NCBI GenBank assembly: GCA_937926205.1
Contig: CALEYL010000053.1
Location: 1 to 64,000 of the forward strand
DNA from: an uncultured Saprospiraceae bacterium
GTDB taxonomy: Bacteria > Bacteroidota > Bacteroidia > Chitinophagales > Saprospiraceae
Direction of reading: 5' to 3'
Length of the DNA stretch: 64,000 nucleotides
Part shown: positions 1-10,400 of the stretch, piece by piece
Layout: the number at the start of each line of letters is the position of its first letter
Position numbering within the stretch: position 1 is the stretch's first letter
Position numbers and translations under genes: made by a program
Notes under the pieces: generated by a model
What the model saw: only the letters and a program-made list of their open reading frames with translations
Database searches by the model: none
Told to the model about the DNA's origin: nothing

Positions 1-414
1 GACATAGATAATATCAATTGGCCGAAAAGAACAGATTAGTTGGCAGTTTTTCAGTGGGCAGTGGGCAGTTGTCATTTTGCTACGGATTGACATAGATAAT
101 ATCAATTGGCCGAAAAGAACAGATTAGTTGGCAGTTTTTCAGTGGGCAGTGGGCAGTTGTCATTTTGCTACGGATTGACATAGATAATATCAATTGGCCG
201 AAAAGAACAGATTAGTTGGCAGTTTTTCAGTGGGCAGTGGGCAGTTGTCATTTTGCTACGGATTGACATAGATAATATCAATTGGCCGAAAAGAACAGAT
301 TAGTTGGCAGTTTTTCAGTGGGCAGTGGGCAGTTGTCATTTTGCTACGGATTGACATAGATAATATCAATTGGCCCATGAGGATAGATTAGTTGGCAGTT
401 TTTCAGTGGGCAGT
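1..414. repeat. 88-bp tandem repeat array (about 4.7 copies)
   Basis: Units begin at 1, 89, 177, 265 and 353 with the word GACATAGATAATATCAATTG. The first four are essentially identical; the fifth diverges after about 25 bases but still carries the TTGGCAGTTTTTCAGTGGGC core. The array may continue upstream of the window. The unit is not a multiple of three and has no credible open frame. It abuts a second, unrelated-period array. Confidence 0.95.
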
Positions 415-435
415 CGCAGATCGGGAATCAAAAAA

Positions 436-870
436 ACGAATCTGCAAATGACTGAACATTCATTCTTCTATTCCAGAAAGCATAAATTTTATCCCAAGCA
501 GGCAGATCCTGCCAACTGAAAAACTGCAAACTGCAAACTATCAAAAAAAGCGAATCTGCAAATGATTGAACATTCATCCTTCTATTCCAAAACGCATAAA
601 TATTATCCCAAGCAGGCCATTCCTGCCAACTGAAAAACTGCAAACTGCAAACCATCAAAAAAAGCGAATCTGCAAATGATTGAACATTCATCCTTCTATT
701 CCAAAACGCATAAAATTTATCCCAAGCAGGTAGATCCTGCCAACTGAAAAACTGCAAACTGCAAACTATCAAAAAAAGCGAATCTGCAAATGATTGAACA
801 TTCATCCTTCTATTCCAAAACGCATAAATATTATCCCAAGCAGGCCATTCCTGCCAACTGAATAACTGCC
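436..870. repeat. 114-bp tandem repeat array (about 4 copies)
   Basis: The phrase CGAATCTGCAAATGA recurs at about 437, 551, 665 and 779, giving a period of exactly 114 bp. Each unit carries an imperfect palindrome of CAGGCAG...CCTGCC type and the words CAAACTGCAAACT. Because 114 is 38 codons, one minus-strand frame stays open across the array and looks like a repetitive protein, but this is a by-product of the period. A single related unit lies at 21896-22033, also just downstream of a GH16 gene. Confidence 0.93.
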
Positions 871-884
871 AACTATCTCATCCC

Positions 885-992
885 CTATCCTTTCTGATAA
901 ACCCGAACATAATCCACCTCCATCCGTTGTGGCCAGATTTGATCGTCCACGCCTTTTTTGCCGCCCCAGTTGCCGCCAACAGCAGCATTCAG
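885..992 (-). pseudogene. GH16 glucanase C-terminal remnant
   Basis: Reading the minus strand up to a TAG at 885-887 gives about 36 residues, including LNAAVGGNWGG and WPQRMEVDYVRVYQKG followed by the stop. This is the conserved C-terminal end of bacterial GH16 laminarinases; the two intact GH16 genes here end with the equivalent LNVAVGGN and QKMIVDYVRVYQE, or FNVAVGGN and QRMIVDYIRVFQEG. Homology stops abruptly near 992, so the catalytic part is missing. The flank downstream of its stop resembles that of the intact gene at 22038. It is a dead fragment of a duplicated GH16 gene. Confidence 0.85.
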
Positions 993-1553
993 GCTTCCTC
1001 ACTCTGGTCATTGTATCAACAAGAATCTGTCGCTGCGAAAGATAATAACAATCAACCTCCTTCATTCGGGAAGGGGCCCGGCAAGATCAAAGATGTACGC
1101 ATTGACGTCACAATATCGCAATTATTCAAGGTATCGCCCTAAAAAAGACCTGTCTGAAGGTAGGTTTTCAAGTAGCCATCCACTGCTGGTTTTCAGATCA
1201 GAGGCATCATAATCGACAAGTAGAACAAGAGTACCAAATCCCTCTCTAAAAAAAACTTTGAGGTAACCACCTGGTGCGTATGTGGTTTTCGGAAATACTT
1301 TTGAACCGCGTGAACATTTGGCTTCTTATGGCATTAAGTATATACCTTTTATTTCAAAACCATTTTAGGAAGCAGAAGCGAATGTGCGCTTAAAGTATCG
1401 CCAAATATTGGTTTTGCTTGTTTTTTGTTTTGTCTAAGAATGTGCTTTTCCTCTTTGTATATATGAAATATAGATGGTTTATTGAATTGTAAACGCTAAA
1501 TTCACACAAGGTTTTTAGCCTTTTTAAGCTGCTAAACAAATAAGACAAAATTC
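993..1553. other. Gene-free leader before the plus-strand glucan operon
   Basis: About 560 bp, AT-rich towards its right end, with no convincing coding frame. The promoter of the operon starting at 1554 must lie here or upstream. I found no perfect Bacteroidota -7 box (TAnnTTTG). The best near match is TACCTTTT around 1344-1351, with a TTTG about 22 bases upstream, which is weak. Confidence 0.4.
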
Positions 1554-4500
1554 ATGAAGGCACTACATTACATTCTGCTGTTTGTTTTTTCCAATTTTTC
1601 CATTGCATTACTTGCGCAAGCCGACCGGGTAATGATTGAGCAGGGCGCTGCCGGGACTAAATTATTGGTCAACGAAAAGCCTCTGATGATAAACGGTATG
1701 AACTGGGATTACTTTCCAATTGGTACCAACTACTCCTACAGTTTGTGGAACCAACCTGATGATTTCATCAAAAAAGCACTTGATGATGAAATGTCTTTGT
1801 TGAAAAACATGGGTGTCAACACGATCCGGGTGTACACCGGCATCCAAAAGAAGTGGATACAATATATATATGAGCAATACGGTATCTACACCATGCTCAA
1901 CCACTCTTTTGGTCGTTATGGGTTGACCCTTGATGGCGCCTGGGAAAGCAATACCGATTATGCCGATCCCAGAGTAAGCGCTTTGCTGCTTAAAGAAGTA
2001 AAGGAATTGGCAGAGGAGTATAAAAATACGCCCGGGCTGCTGCTGTACTTGTTGGGGAACGAAAACAACTACGGACTTTTTTGGGACGGCGCCGAGACGG
2101 AAGACATTCCGATGGAGGACCGGGTGTCCACACAAAGGGCCGCCTATATGTACCAACTCTTCAACAAGGCTACGCTGGAGATGAAGCGCGTTGACAAAGC
2201 ACACCCGATAGCTATTTGTAATGGTGATTTGTTGTTTTTGGACATCATTGCAAAGGAATGCAAGGATATTGACATCCTTGGGATCAATGCTTATCGCGGT
2301 ATTTCGTTTGTTGATCTTTTTGATCGCGTGAAAAAAGAGTATGGAAAGCCGGTTTTGATGACTGAGTTTGGTTGTGATGCTTTCAACGCCGTGACGAACG
2401 GGGAAGATCAGCAAGCGCAGGCCATTTACAACATGTCCAACTGGAGGGATATTTATGAAAACGCTGCCGGGCTCGGAAAAGCGGGGAATTCCATCGGTGG
2501 ATTTACCTTCCAGTTCAGTGATGGCTGGTGGAAATACGGACAAACCAGAAACCTCGACATTCACGACAACAATGCGTCCTGGTCAAACGGCGGATACCAG
2601 GCTGATTATGTTCCGGGGGAAAACAACATGAATGAGGAGTGGTTTGGGATTTGCGCCAAAGGACCGACCGATGCTGCAGGCTATTACGAATTGTTTCCTC
2701 GGGCAGCTTACTACGTACTAAAAGATGCACATCAACTAAATCCCTATGCTGCGGGAACCTCTTTAGCTACCATTCAACAACATTTCGCCAGCATTCAGAT
2801 AGTTGATGCCTACCTTAAGGCACGCGGAGACAAAGCAGCCCAGGAAGGCGAGCAATTAAAGAAAATCAGCTTGAGCCGGCTAAGTGCAGAATTTTCAACG
2901 TTCAACACCGGCGGCGACCTGATAACAACACCCAATTCCCCCATCCCCGGCAATACGACTTATCCTGATCAGGTAGGATTCGACCACATGCAGTCCTTTT
3001 TTATAGGGGTTGAAGCCAATCCGACCCCCAATTTCCGGGCAAATGTGGAAGTGAACGTTTTAGGAAACGTGGCAAACAATCCGATAGACCAGATATTTTA
3101 TGAAAACCGGGGCCGTCGGACTCAGGTAAACAGCACGAACGGGAATTTGACCGTGGAGTCATTTAACAGGGTTCAGGTTTACCGGGCAAGTTATGAGTGG
3201 AATCACAAATTATTTGACCTCAGGGGCTTCTACAGAACCGGCCATTACCACTGGGGCTACGAAGGGGACTTCTTTGGCCTCTACCCTGAAGCCAATTACG
3301 GCCCTCAGATTGATATCTACAATGGTATAGCGCCTTTTGGGTTCGAAATTGACGGCAAAAAAGAGTTAAAGGATTTCAAACTGGCTTTTGGTCCGCAGCT
3401 TTGGTGGGGAGCAAACCCGGCATTGCTGTTGAAATACCAAAAAGCATTTGGCAAGTTTAACATCGCCGGTGTTTTTCATGAAGATTTGGCTCAGCTTGGC
3501 CTTACCGAGAGTTCTTTTGCCATCCCGCAACCCAAAACCAGAAGACTCGGCCTTCATGTCAGCCGTGCTTTTGGCAAATTCGCCGTGGAGGCAGGAGGCC
3601 TTTGGGGCGGACAGCCTCTCGTTGGAAGGGAATTCCAGGTAGTTCGGGGCGAAGAGGGACAGTATGAAGTGTACAAAGACCAAATAAAAGCTGAAGACAC
3701 CTTTGGCGGTAAAATTAAATTAACCTACACCGGTGGGCGATTTAACTGGTACGGACAAGCGGCTGCCATGGGATTGGTGGCCAATGGCGGCGCCGACAAT
3801 ACGCTGACATTTACCGGTTGGAGACTGAAAGACAGCGGTAGCGGGAACCAGTACAATTTCCTCTCCGGTTTCACTTATACCATAGGTAAACTGCAGATTG
3901 CACCGAATTTCCTGTGGCAAAAGCCGATTGAAGGCCCTATCCCAACCGACGTCCCTGTGCCTGGCAGGCCGAGGAATATCCTCGAAGACCCATTTGTCGT
4001 AAGGGGTAACCGGGAACAAGTGGCTGGTGAGCTTTTGTTCACCTATGACCCTACACCCGGCAGCTGGATGTACAACTGGGACAGCGACCGGAGCGAGGAC
4101 GCTAAATTTGCCCTGAGTGCCGGTGTGGTGTACCGCCACTTGCCGACCACACAGGATGCGGCCATCGGTATCTTGCCGGACGGTCGTACTACATTTGCCT
4201 TCCCGGGCGCTGCTCCTGCTCAGGATTTGTGGGAGGTAAATGCCCGTCTGGTCTCCAAAATAAGTAGTAATTTTGGCTTGATAGCCAATGTATACGGCGG
4301 CGATGCACAAGCCAACGGCAGTGATGCACGCACCATCAACCGCTACGGGGTGGATCTGCGAATGATCTACAAAACACTGAAAGTTATGTCATTTGCCAGG
4401 GTGAACGACTGGGGGCCTTACGACTATCACCGCGACTTTAACCTCACTTTCCCGCTTCAGTTGATGGCAGACGTGTCGGTATCTTTGAGGAAACCCGATT

Positions 4501-4694
4501 GGTTCAATTTGCCGGATACCCGCCTTGGTGTTCGTGGGACCTACCGCACGCTGGACAGATACTCGCCGCGGTATGCACCTACGCAAACCGTCAACGGCGC
4601 CGGAAATCTGGTTCCAGACCCCAACGCGATTGGCTTCGACGATGGCAACGAGTGGGAAATACGCACTTATTTATTCATAAACATTGGCAAATAA
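1554..4694 (+). CDS. Clan GH-A glycoside hydrolase fused to a putative outer-membrane beta-barrel
   Basis: Residues 1-21 form a signal peptide ending LLAQ. Residues ~25-390 form a TIM-barrel hydrolase resembling the GH2 catalytic domain, with some GH72-like features: NTIRVYTG near 89-96, the acid/base motif GNEN (Glu170) and the nucleophile motif TEFGC (Glu271). From ~430 to the end the sequence changes to alternating polar/aromatic strands with short turns, as in outer-membrane barrels, finishing YLFINIGK. At 1046 aa it is far longer than a plain GH2 barrel. It is the first gene of the glucan operon and its stop is 14 bases before the next likely start. I infer an enzyme anchored in the outer membrane by its own C-terminal barrel, acting on beta-glucan in the periplasm or at the surface. 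The family and the barrel assignment are not proven. Confidence 0.8.
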   Translation: MKALHYILLFVFSNFSIALLAQADRVMIEQGAAGTKLLVNEKPLMINGMNWDYFPIGTNYSYSLWNQPDDFIKKALDDEMSLLKNMGVNTIRVYTGIQKKWIQYIYEQYGIYTMLNHSFGRYGLTLDGAWESNTDYADPRVSALLLKEVKELAEEYKNTPGLLLYLLGNENNYGLFWDGAETEDIPMEDRVSTQRAAYMYQLFNKATLEMKRVDKAHPIAICNGDLLFLDIIAKECKDIDILGINAYRGISFVDLFDRVKKEYGKPVLMTEFGCDAFNAVTNGEDQQAQAIYNMSNWRDIYENAAGLGKAGNSIGGFTFQFSDGWWKYGQTRNLDIHDNNASWSNGGYQADYVPGENNMNEEWFGICAKGPTDAAGYYELFPRAAYYVLKDAHQLNPYAAGTSLATIQQHFASIQIVDAYLKARGDKAAQEGEQLKKISLSRLSAEFSTFNTGGDLITTPNSPIPGNTTYPDQVGFDHMQSFFIGVEANPTPNFRANVEVNVLGNVANNPIDQIFYENRGRRTQVNSTNGNLTVESFNRVQVYRASYEWNHKLFDLRGFYRTGHYHWGYEGDFFGLYPEANYGPQIDIYNGIAPFGFEIDGKKELKDFKLAFGPQLWWGANPALLLKYQKAFGKFNIAGVFHEDLAQLGLTESSFAIPQPKTRRLGLHVSRAFGKFAVEAGGLWGGQPLVGREFQVVRGEEGQYEVYKDQIKAEDTFGGKIKLTYTGGRFNWYGQAAAMGLVANGGADNTLTFTGWRLKDSGSGNQYNFLSGFTYTIGKLQIAPNFLWQKPIEGPIPTDVPVPGRPRNILEDPFVVRGNREQVAGELLFTYDPTPGSWMYNWDSDRSEDAKFALSAGVVYRHLPTTQDAAIGILPDGRTTFAFPGAAPAQDLWEVNARLVSKISSNFGLIANVYGGDAQANGSDARTINRYGVDLRMIYKTLKVMSFARVNDWGPYDYHRDFNLTFPLQLMADVSVSLRKPDWFNLPDTRLGVRGTYRTLDRYSPRYAPTQTVNGAGNLVPDPNAIGFDDGNEWEIRTYLFINIGK

Positions 4695-4707
4695 AACTTG
4701 TGACGAT

Positions 4708-6567
4708 ATGATTATGATGATATATAACCGTTTGCTGAAGTACGCTCCCGCCGGGATGCTGGTATTTCTAATGTTGGGCTGCGAACGCGAGCTCAATGAA
4801 CTGGAACCCGTTACTTACCCTACTAATCCCGAAGTGTTCATCAACGGCTTCAGTCCGGGATTGAACTATGCCGCTTTTGGAGGCTCTGTGCCCACAGCGT
4901 TTGATGTAGACAATCAAGTGACATACAACAGTATTTCTACGACATCCATGCGCTTTGAAGTCCCTGATGCAGGCGATCCAAGGGGCGCTTATGCCGGTGG
5001 CACCTTTTTTACTGAGGTTGGTCGGGATTTGTCGGGGTACGATGCCCTGACATTCTGGGCAAAAGCCTCACAAGCAGCGAACATAGACGTCCTTGGCTTC
5101 GGCAACGACCTTGGTGCATCCACTTATCAGACGTCCATTTCGGGTCTGGCGGTGACGACCAACTGGCAGAAGTACATCATTCCGATCCCCGATCCATCCA
5201 AATTGACGGCTGAACGCGGGATGTTCTTTTATTCAGAAGGGCCGGAAAATGGTCGGGGTTACACTTTCTGGATAGATGAACTGAAGTTTGAAAAGCTCGG
5301 CACCGTAGCCTATCCGCAATTTTCGATTCTGAACGGAGAAGACCAGGTGGAGACTTCATTTGTCGGTGTTTCTAAAGCAATAGGCGGATTGAGTTCTACC
5401 TTCAACTTACCCTCAGGTATAAACAGGACTGTAAATATAGGTTCTGCCTATTTTGAGTTTTCCTCATCGAACGAAAGCATTGCTACTGTTAATGCAGCCG
5501 GGCTTGTTACGGTTGTGGGCGGACCAGGTAGCGCCGTTATTACCGCTACGGTAGGCGGGGTACCTGTTAAGGGCTCTTTGACCATCCAATCCGTGGGGGA
5601 TTTTCAGTCGGCGCCGGTGCCTACGCGTGATCCGGCTAAAGTCATCTCCCTGTTCAGCGATGCTTATACGAATGTGCCAGTAGACTACTACAATGGTTAT
5701 TGGGCGCCATTTCAAACCACGCTCTCAGCTGATTTTGACGTAAACGGAGATCATGTGCTGAACTATACCGATTTCAACTTTGTCGGGATTCAATTCTCTT
5801 CTCCAACCGTGGATGCTTCAGCCATGACGCATTTGCATGTGGACATTTACCTTCCAAACACGTTGACGGCCAATGCCGCGTTCAAAATTGAATTGGTTGA
5901 TAATGGAACAGGCGGTACGGGCTCTTTTACGACCAATATCCCTGTGGCGCAGTCCCGGCAATGGATCAGCCTGGACATCCCATTTACAAATTTTGCCGGG
6001 CTAAGCAACAGAGCCAAGCTTTTCCAGGTCATTTTTGTTGATGACAATGACAGAATTCCAAGTTTTTACGCGGACAATGTCTATCTATACAATGCGGGCG
6101 GAGGACAACCTACGGCTCCGACTACGGCGGCCCCCACGCCTACTCACCCTGCTGCAGGTGTGATTTCAGTATTCAGCAACGCTTACACCTCTATTCCCGG
6201 TACGGATCTAAATCCAAACTGGGGACAGGCCACTGTCGTGTCGCAGTTGTCTATCCAGGGAAACAATACCCTGAAATATACAGGTCTCAATTACCAGGGC
6301 ATTCAACTTGGAAGTCCTCAGAACGTCTCGGCACTGGGTTTCCTTCACCTGGATTTCTGGACGGCTAATTCGAGCTCTCTAAAGGTGTACCTCATTAGTA
6401 CGGGGCCAGTCGAAACGCCGGTTACGCTGAGTGTTCCTACTTCGGGCTGGACGAGCATTGACATCCCACTCTCGTCTTTTTCACCCGTGAATTTGAGTGA
6501 TGTGATACAACTCAAGTTTGATGGCAATGGCGACATCTTTTTAGACAACATTTATTTCCGCAACTAA
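4708..6567 (+). CDS. Multi-domain glycan-binding lipoprotein with Big2-like domain
   Basis: The start at 4708 is preferred because it gives a compact lipoprotein leader, MLVFLMLGC then acidic residues; an upstream in-frame ATG at 4684 overlaps the preceding gene. The ~619-aa product has an N-terminal jelly-roll-like module (to ~residue 195), a Big2-like domain with the signature ESIATVNAAGLVTV, and two carbohydrate-binding-like modules, each opening with VIS(L/V)FS(D/N)AYT and closing with a 'DN(V/I)Y' strand. PT-rich linkers join the modules. The same module type recurs twice in the protein at 17092. With no catalytic motif, it is probably a surface or periplasmic glucan-binding component, an accessory to the hydrolases around it. 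It lies 13 bp before the GH16 gene. Confidence 0.8.
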   Translation: MIMMIYNRLLKYAPAGMLVFLMLGCERELNELEPVTYPTNPEVFINGFSPGLNYAAFGGSVPTAFDVDNQVTYNSISTTSMRFEVPDAGDPRGAYAGGTFFTEVGRDLSGYDALTFWAKASQAANIDVLGFGNDLGASTYQTSISGLAVTTNWQKYIIPIPDPSKLTAERGMFFYSEGPENGRGYTFWIDELKFEKLGTVAYPQFSILNGEDQVETSFVGVSKAIGGLSSTFNLPSGINRTVNIGSAYFEFSSSNESIATVNAAGLVTVVGGPGSAVITATVGGVPVKGSLTIQSVGDFQSAPVPTRDPAKVISLFSDAYTNVPVDYYNGYWAPFQTTLSADFDVNGDHVLNYTDFNFVGIQFSSPTVDASAMTHLHVDIYLPNTLTANAAFKIELVDNGTGGTGSFTTNIPVAQSRQWISLDIPFTNFAGLSNRAKLFQVIFVDDNDRIPSFYADNVYLYNAGGGQPTAPTTAAPTPTHPAAGVISVFSNAYTSIPGTDLNPNWGQATVVSQLSIQGNNTLKYTGLNYQGIQLGSPQNVSALGFLHLDFWTANSSSLKVYLISTGPVETPVTLSVPTSGWTSIDIPLSSFSPVNLSDVIQLKFDGNGDIFLDNIYFRN

Positions 6568-6580
6568 AATTTTACGAGCC

Positions 6581-7411
6581 ATGAAGGCAAAAAATATATT
6601 AGGGATTATCGCCATTGGTACGGCATTTCTGTTCTCATTGACTTTCTGGGGCTGCAAGCCCGATGATTTCCAAAAATTGCCCCAACGCGATTGGCAACTG
6701 GTGTGGAGCGATGAATTTGACGGTGCTGCCGGCGAATCGCCCGATGCATCAAAATGGGTGCCCGATCTTGGAACCGGCCAGAACGGCTGGGGCAATCAGG
6801 AACTGCAGGTATACACTGACAAGTCTGAAAATCTATCCACAGATGGCCAAGGCAACCTCGTAATTACAGCGTTGCGTTCCGGCAACAGCTTCACATCAGC
6901 GCGGATCAAAACGCAGGGCTTATTTGCCCAGCAGTATGGCCGATTTGAGGCCCGGCTGAAAACGCCTTACGGGCCGGGTGTGTGGCCTGCATTCTGGATG
7001 CTGGGTTCCAACATTGAGACGGTAAGCTGGCCTCAGTGTGGTGAGATAGACATCATGGAGCTTCGCGGTCAGGAGCCCCACATCATACACGGAACCATCC
7101 ATGGTCCCGGATATTCAGGCGGCAATCCGATTACCAAAGGTCATGCCCTGATCAATGCCCGTTTTGACACGGACTACCACATTTTCGCAATAGAGTGGGA
7201 TGCTGAGAAAATTGATTTTTTTGTTGACGACTACCTGTATCAACGCATTGAGCGGGGTGATGTCCCGGGTGAATGGGTATACGACCAGCCGTTTTTTATG
7301 ATTCTCAACGTGGCTGTCGGCGGCAATTATGTAGGATTCCCAACCGACCAGACCCCTTTCCCGCAAAAAATGATTGTTGATTATGTGCGGGTTTATCAGG
7401 AAGCGAATTGA
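6581..7411 (+). CDS. GH16 endo-beta-1,3-glucanase (laminarinase-like) lipoprotein
   Basis: The 276-aa protein has a lipoprotein leader ending LTFWGC (Cys24) and then a single GH16 domain. Visible motifs are VWSDEFDG near 41-48, GWGNQELQVYT near 69-79, and the catalytic signature GEIDIMEL with Glu155 (nucleophile), Asp157 and Glu160 (acid/base). The C-terminus MIVDYVRVYQ is typical. The beta-bulge form EIDIME is that of laminarinases and lichenases. It should cleave internal beta-1,3-glucan bonds, releasing oligosaccharides outside the cytoplasm. It is third in the plus-strand operon, and a longer GH16 with a Calx-beta domain lies at 22038 on the other strand. Confidence 0.95.
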   Translation: MKAKNILGIIAIGTAFLFSLTFWGCKPDDFQKLPQRDWQLVWSDEFDGAAGESPDASKWVPDLGTGQNGWGNQELQVYTDKSENLSTDGQGNLVITALRSGNSFTSARIKTQGLFAQQYGRFEARLKTPYGPGVWPAFWMLGSNIETVSWPQCGEIDIMELRGQEPHIIHGTIHGPGYSGGNPITKGHALINARFDTDYHIFAIEWDAEKIDFFVDDYLYQRIERGDVPGEWVYDQPFFMILNVAVGGNYVGFPTDQTPFPQKMIVDYVRVYQEAN

Positions 7412-7449
7412 CTTTTTCTGTAAGTATCTACAAATTAATTTAAGCAACC

Positions 7450-10400
7450 GTGAACCAGGCTTCTACATCAGATAAGGCAACCTATGCAGCAGGCAATAAG
7501 GTTGAAATGGAGATGGTCGTGCATGAAACAGAGCACTACCTCAAAATTTCTAATTGTGATGCCATGCCCCCTTTCTTTATGAGCATCGTGAGCGATTCCA
7601 ATCACTGGATGTTCCTTTCGAGCAATGGAGGCATTACTGCCGGCAGGAAAAACCCCGAGTTCGCTTTATTTCCTTATTATACAGACGATAAGATCACGGA
7701 ATTTGCTGACCTCACAGGGAGTAAATCTATTTTTCAGATACAGACAGAGGGTGGTGTTTTGGTTTGGGAGCCTTTTTCAGAAAGGTTTACAGATCGTTAC
7801 ACCATTCGCCGCAACCTGTACAAAAGCATCTATAGCAACAAGGTCATTTTTGAGGAAATCAACCTTGATCTGGGTCTGGTATTCCGTTACCAATGGAATA
7901 CGAGCAAGACATTTGGCTTTGTCAAAAAAGCCGAACTGATCAACACTTCCGGTGTCGAGTGTAAAATCACCCTTTTAGACGGCATACAGAACATCCTGCC
8001 TTACGGCGTTCCAAGCAGCCTGCAGGCCACAACCAGTAATCTCGTTGATGCCTACAAAAGGAGTGAACTGGATCCGGCTACTGGTGTCGGTATCTTTGCA
8101 CTTAGCGCCATCATTGCTGATAAAGCCGAGCCAAGTGAAGCCCTCAAGGCCAATATCGCATGGTCTCTCGGCATTAAAAATGCCACCTATCTGCTCTCCT
8201 CGGGGCAACTCGGAAAATTCAGAAAGCGGCAACCCATTCAGAACGAACACGATGTAAAAGGCGAAAAAGGGGCGTATTTCATCACCACAGATATTTTGCT
8301 TCCCGCCAACTCAGAAAAGAAATGGGTAATCGTAGCCAATGTGAATCAAAGTCATTCGCAGGTCATCGCTCTTTGCCGGTCTATTCAGGAAAATGCGGGT
8401 CTCGAAAAGCAGATACAGGAAGATATTGATGCGGGAACACAAAACCTGATTCAACTCGTTGCGAGTGCAGATGGGCTTCAGTTTTCCTCCGACAAACTCA
8501 ATGACACCCGGCATTTTTCCAATGTGCTGTTCAACATCATGCGCGGCGGCATTTTTGACGACAACTACAAAATAGAAAAAGCAGATTTCGTCCGGTACCT
8601 ATCCAAGGCCAATCGCGATGTCGTTGCCCGAAACCAGGACTTTTTAGGTGATTTGGAAGCAATATGCGCTCATTCAGAACTTCAAAACCGCTTGTTAAAG
8701 AGTGGGGATGCCGATTTGATCAGGCTGGGCATAGAATATTTACCCCTGAAGTTCAGCCGCAGGCACGGAGACCCCAGCCGCCCCTGGAATTATTTCACCA
8801 TCAACACCCAAAACGAGACAGACGGCTCAAAAGTGCTGGACTACGAAGGCAACTGGAGGGACTTGTTTCAAAACTGGGAGGCTTTAACGTATTCCTACCC
8901 GGAATTTATATCGGGAATGATCTTCAAATTTCTCAATGCGACCACTTTCGATGGCTACAACCCCTACCGGGTTACCAAAGACGGGTTTGACTGGGAAACG
9001 ATAGAACCTGACAACCCCTGGTCTTATATCGGCTATTGGGGCGACCACCAGATTATTTATTTGCAGAAGTTGCTGGAACTCATAGAGCGTTACCAGCCCG
9101 GCGCTTTGCAATCCTATTTTGACAAGGAATGGTTTGTTTATGCTGCCGTTCCCTATATCATCAAACCTTACGATCTCATTCTAAAAAACCCTAAAGAGAC
9201 CATTGAATTTGATCACAAATGGGACACCAATATCCGAAACCGTCGCAAGGCACTCGGAGCAGACGGCGCGCTGCTTACGGTGGAAAGCAATGCGATTTAC
9301 CGGGTAAATTTTTTGGAAAAAATATTGGCAACACTACTGGCAAAGGTATCGAATCTGATCCCGGAAGCAGGTATCTGGATGAATACCCAGCGCCCGGAAT
9401 GGAACGACGCCAATAATGCGCTGGTGGGCAACGGCGTTTCGATGGTAACACTCTATTACCTGCGCCGTTTCCTCAAGTTTTTTAACAACATTTTGGAGGG
9501 CGTAGACACAGAAAGCATCAAGCTCTCAGACGAATTGGCATCATGTTACCATGGTATCCGGGAAACTCTTTTAGAATTCAGCCCTTTGCTTGCCAAAAGC
9601 ATTACAGACAAAGACAGGAAAACGATACTGGATCGCATGGGCCTGGCTGCCTCCACTTATCGTCAACACATTTACCAGAATGGCTTTGGGGGCAATAAAA
9701 GCGGCATATCCCTTTCGGAGCTGCAGGCATTTATACAAGTGTGCCTCGATTTTACAGAGCATTCCATTCGCGCCAATCAGCGGGCCGACAAATTGTACCA
9801 CGCCTATAATCTGATGACTGTCAATGACACAGGCATTTCCTGTTCCCATTTGAGCGAAATGCTCGAGGGCCAGGTGGCGGTCCTGAGTTCGGGCTATCTA
9901 AGTTCTGAGGAGGCTCTGGAGGTTTTGGATGCTTTGAAAAACAGTGCTTTATTCCGGAAAGATCAGTACAGTTACATTTTGTACCCAAACAAGGACTTGC
10001 CCGGTTTTTTACAAAAAAACACCATCCCGGCTCCGGATGCCCGCGCATCTGAATTGATTCAAAAGTTGGCTGCGGATGGCAATACGCAGGTTATCGAGCG
10101 GGATATTCTGGGGGAATTCCATTTTAATGGCAATTTTAAGAATGCTCAGGATCTGGATCAGGCACTGGCAGCCCTGTCAGAGGGGACATACAAAGAACTC
10201 GTGGCCAGGGAAAGGGCATTCCTTCTGGATATTTTTGAGAAGATTTTCAACCACAAAGCATTCACCGGCAGGTCGGGCACCTTCTTTTCCTATGAGGGTT
10301 TGGGGTCCATTTATTGGCACATGGTATCCAAACTGGCTCTTGCGGTGCAGGAATGCTGCCTGAAAGCCATTGAAGAGCACGCCGACCCGGTAGTGACAGG

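Noticed and set aside
1..414. CRISPR array
   Set aside because: Whole 88-bp units repeat with no unique spacers, so it is a tandem array.
428..805. Minus-strand frame of 125 codons encoding a repetitive peptide
   Set aside because: It is produced by the 114-bp array, whose period is a multiple of three; no start context or independent support.
1662..2564. 300-codon minus-strand frame opposite the GH fusion gene
   Set aside because: Lies entirely within a clear gene on the other strand and has no recognisable protein features.
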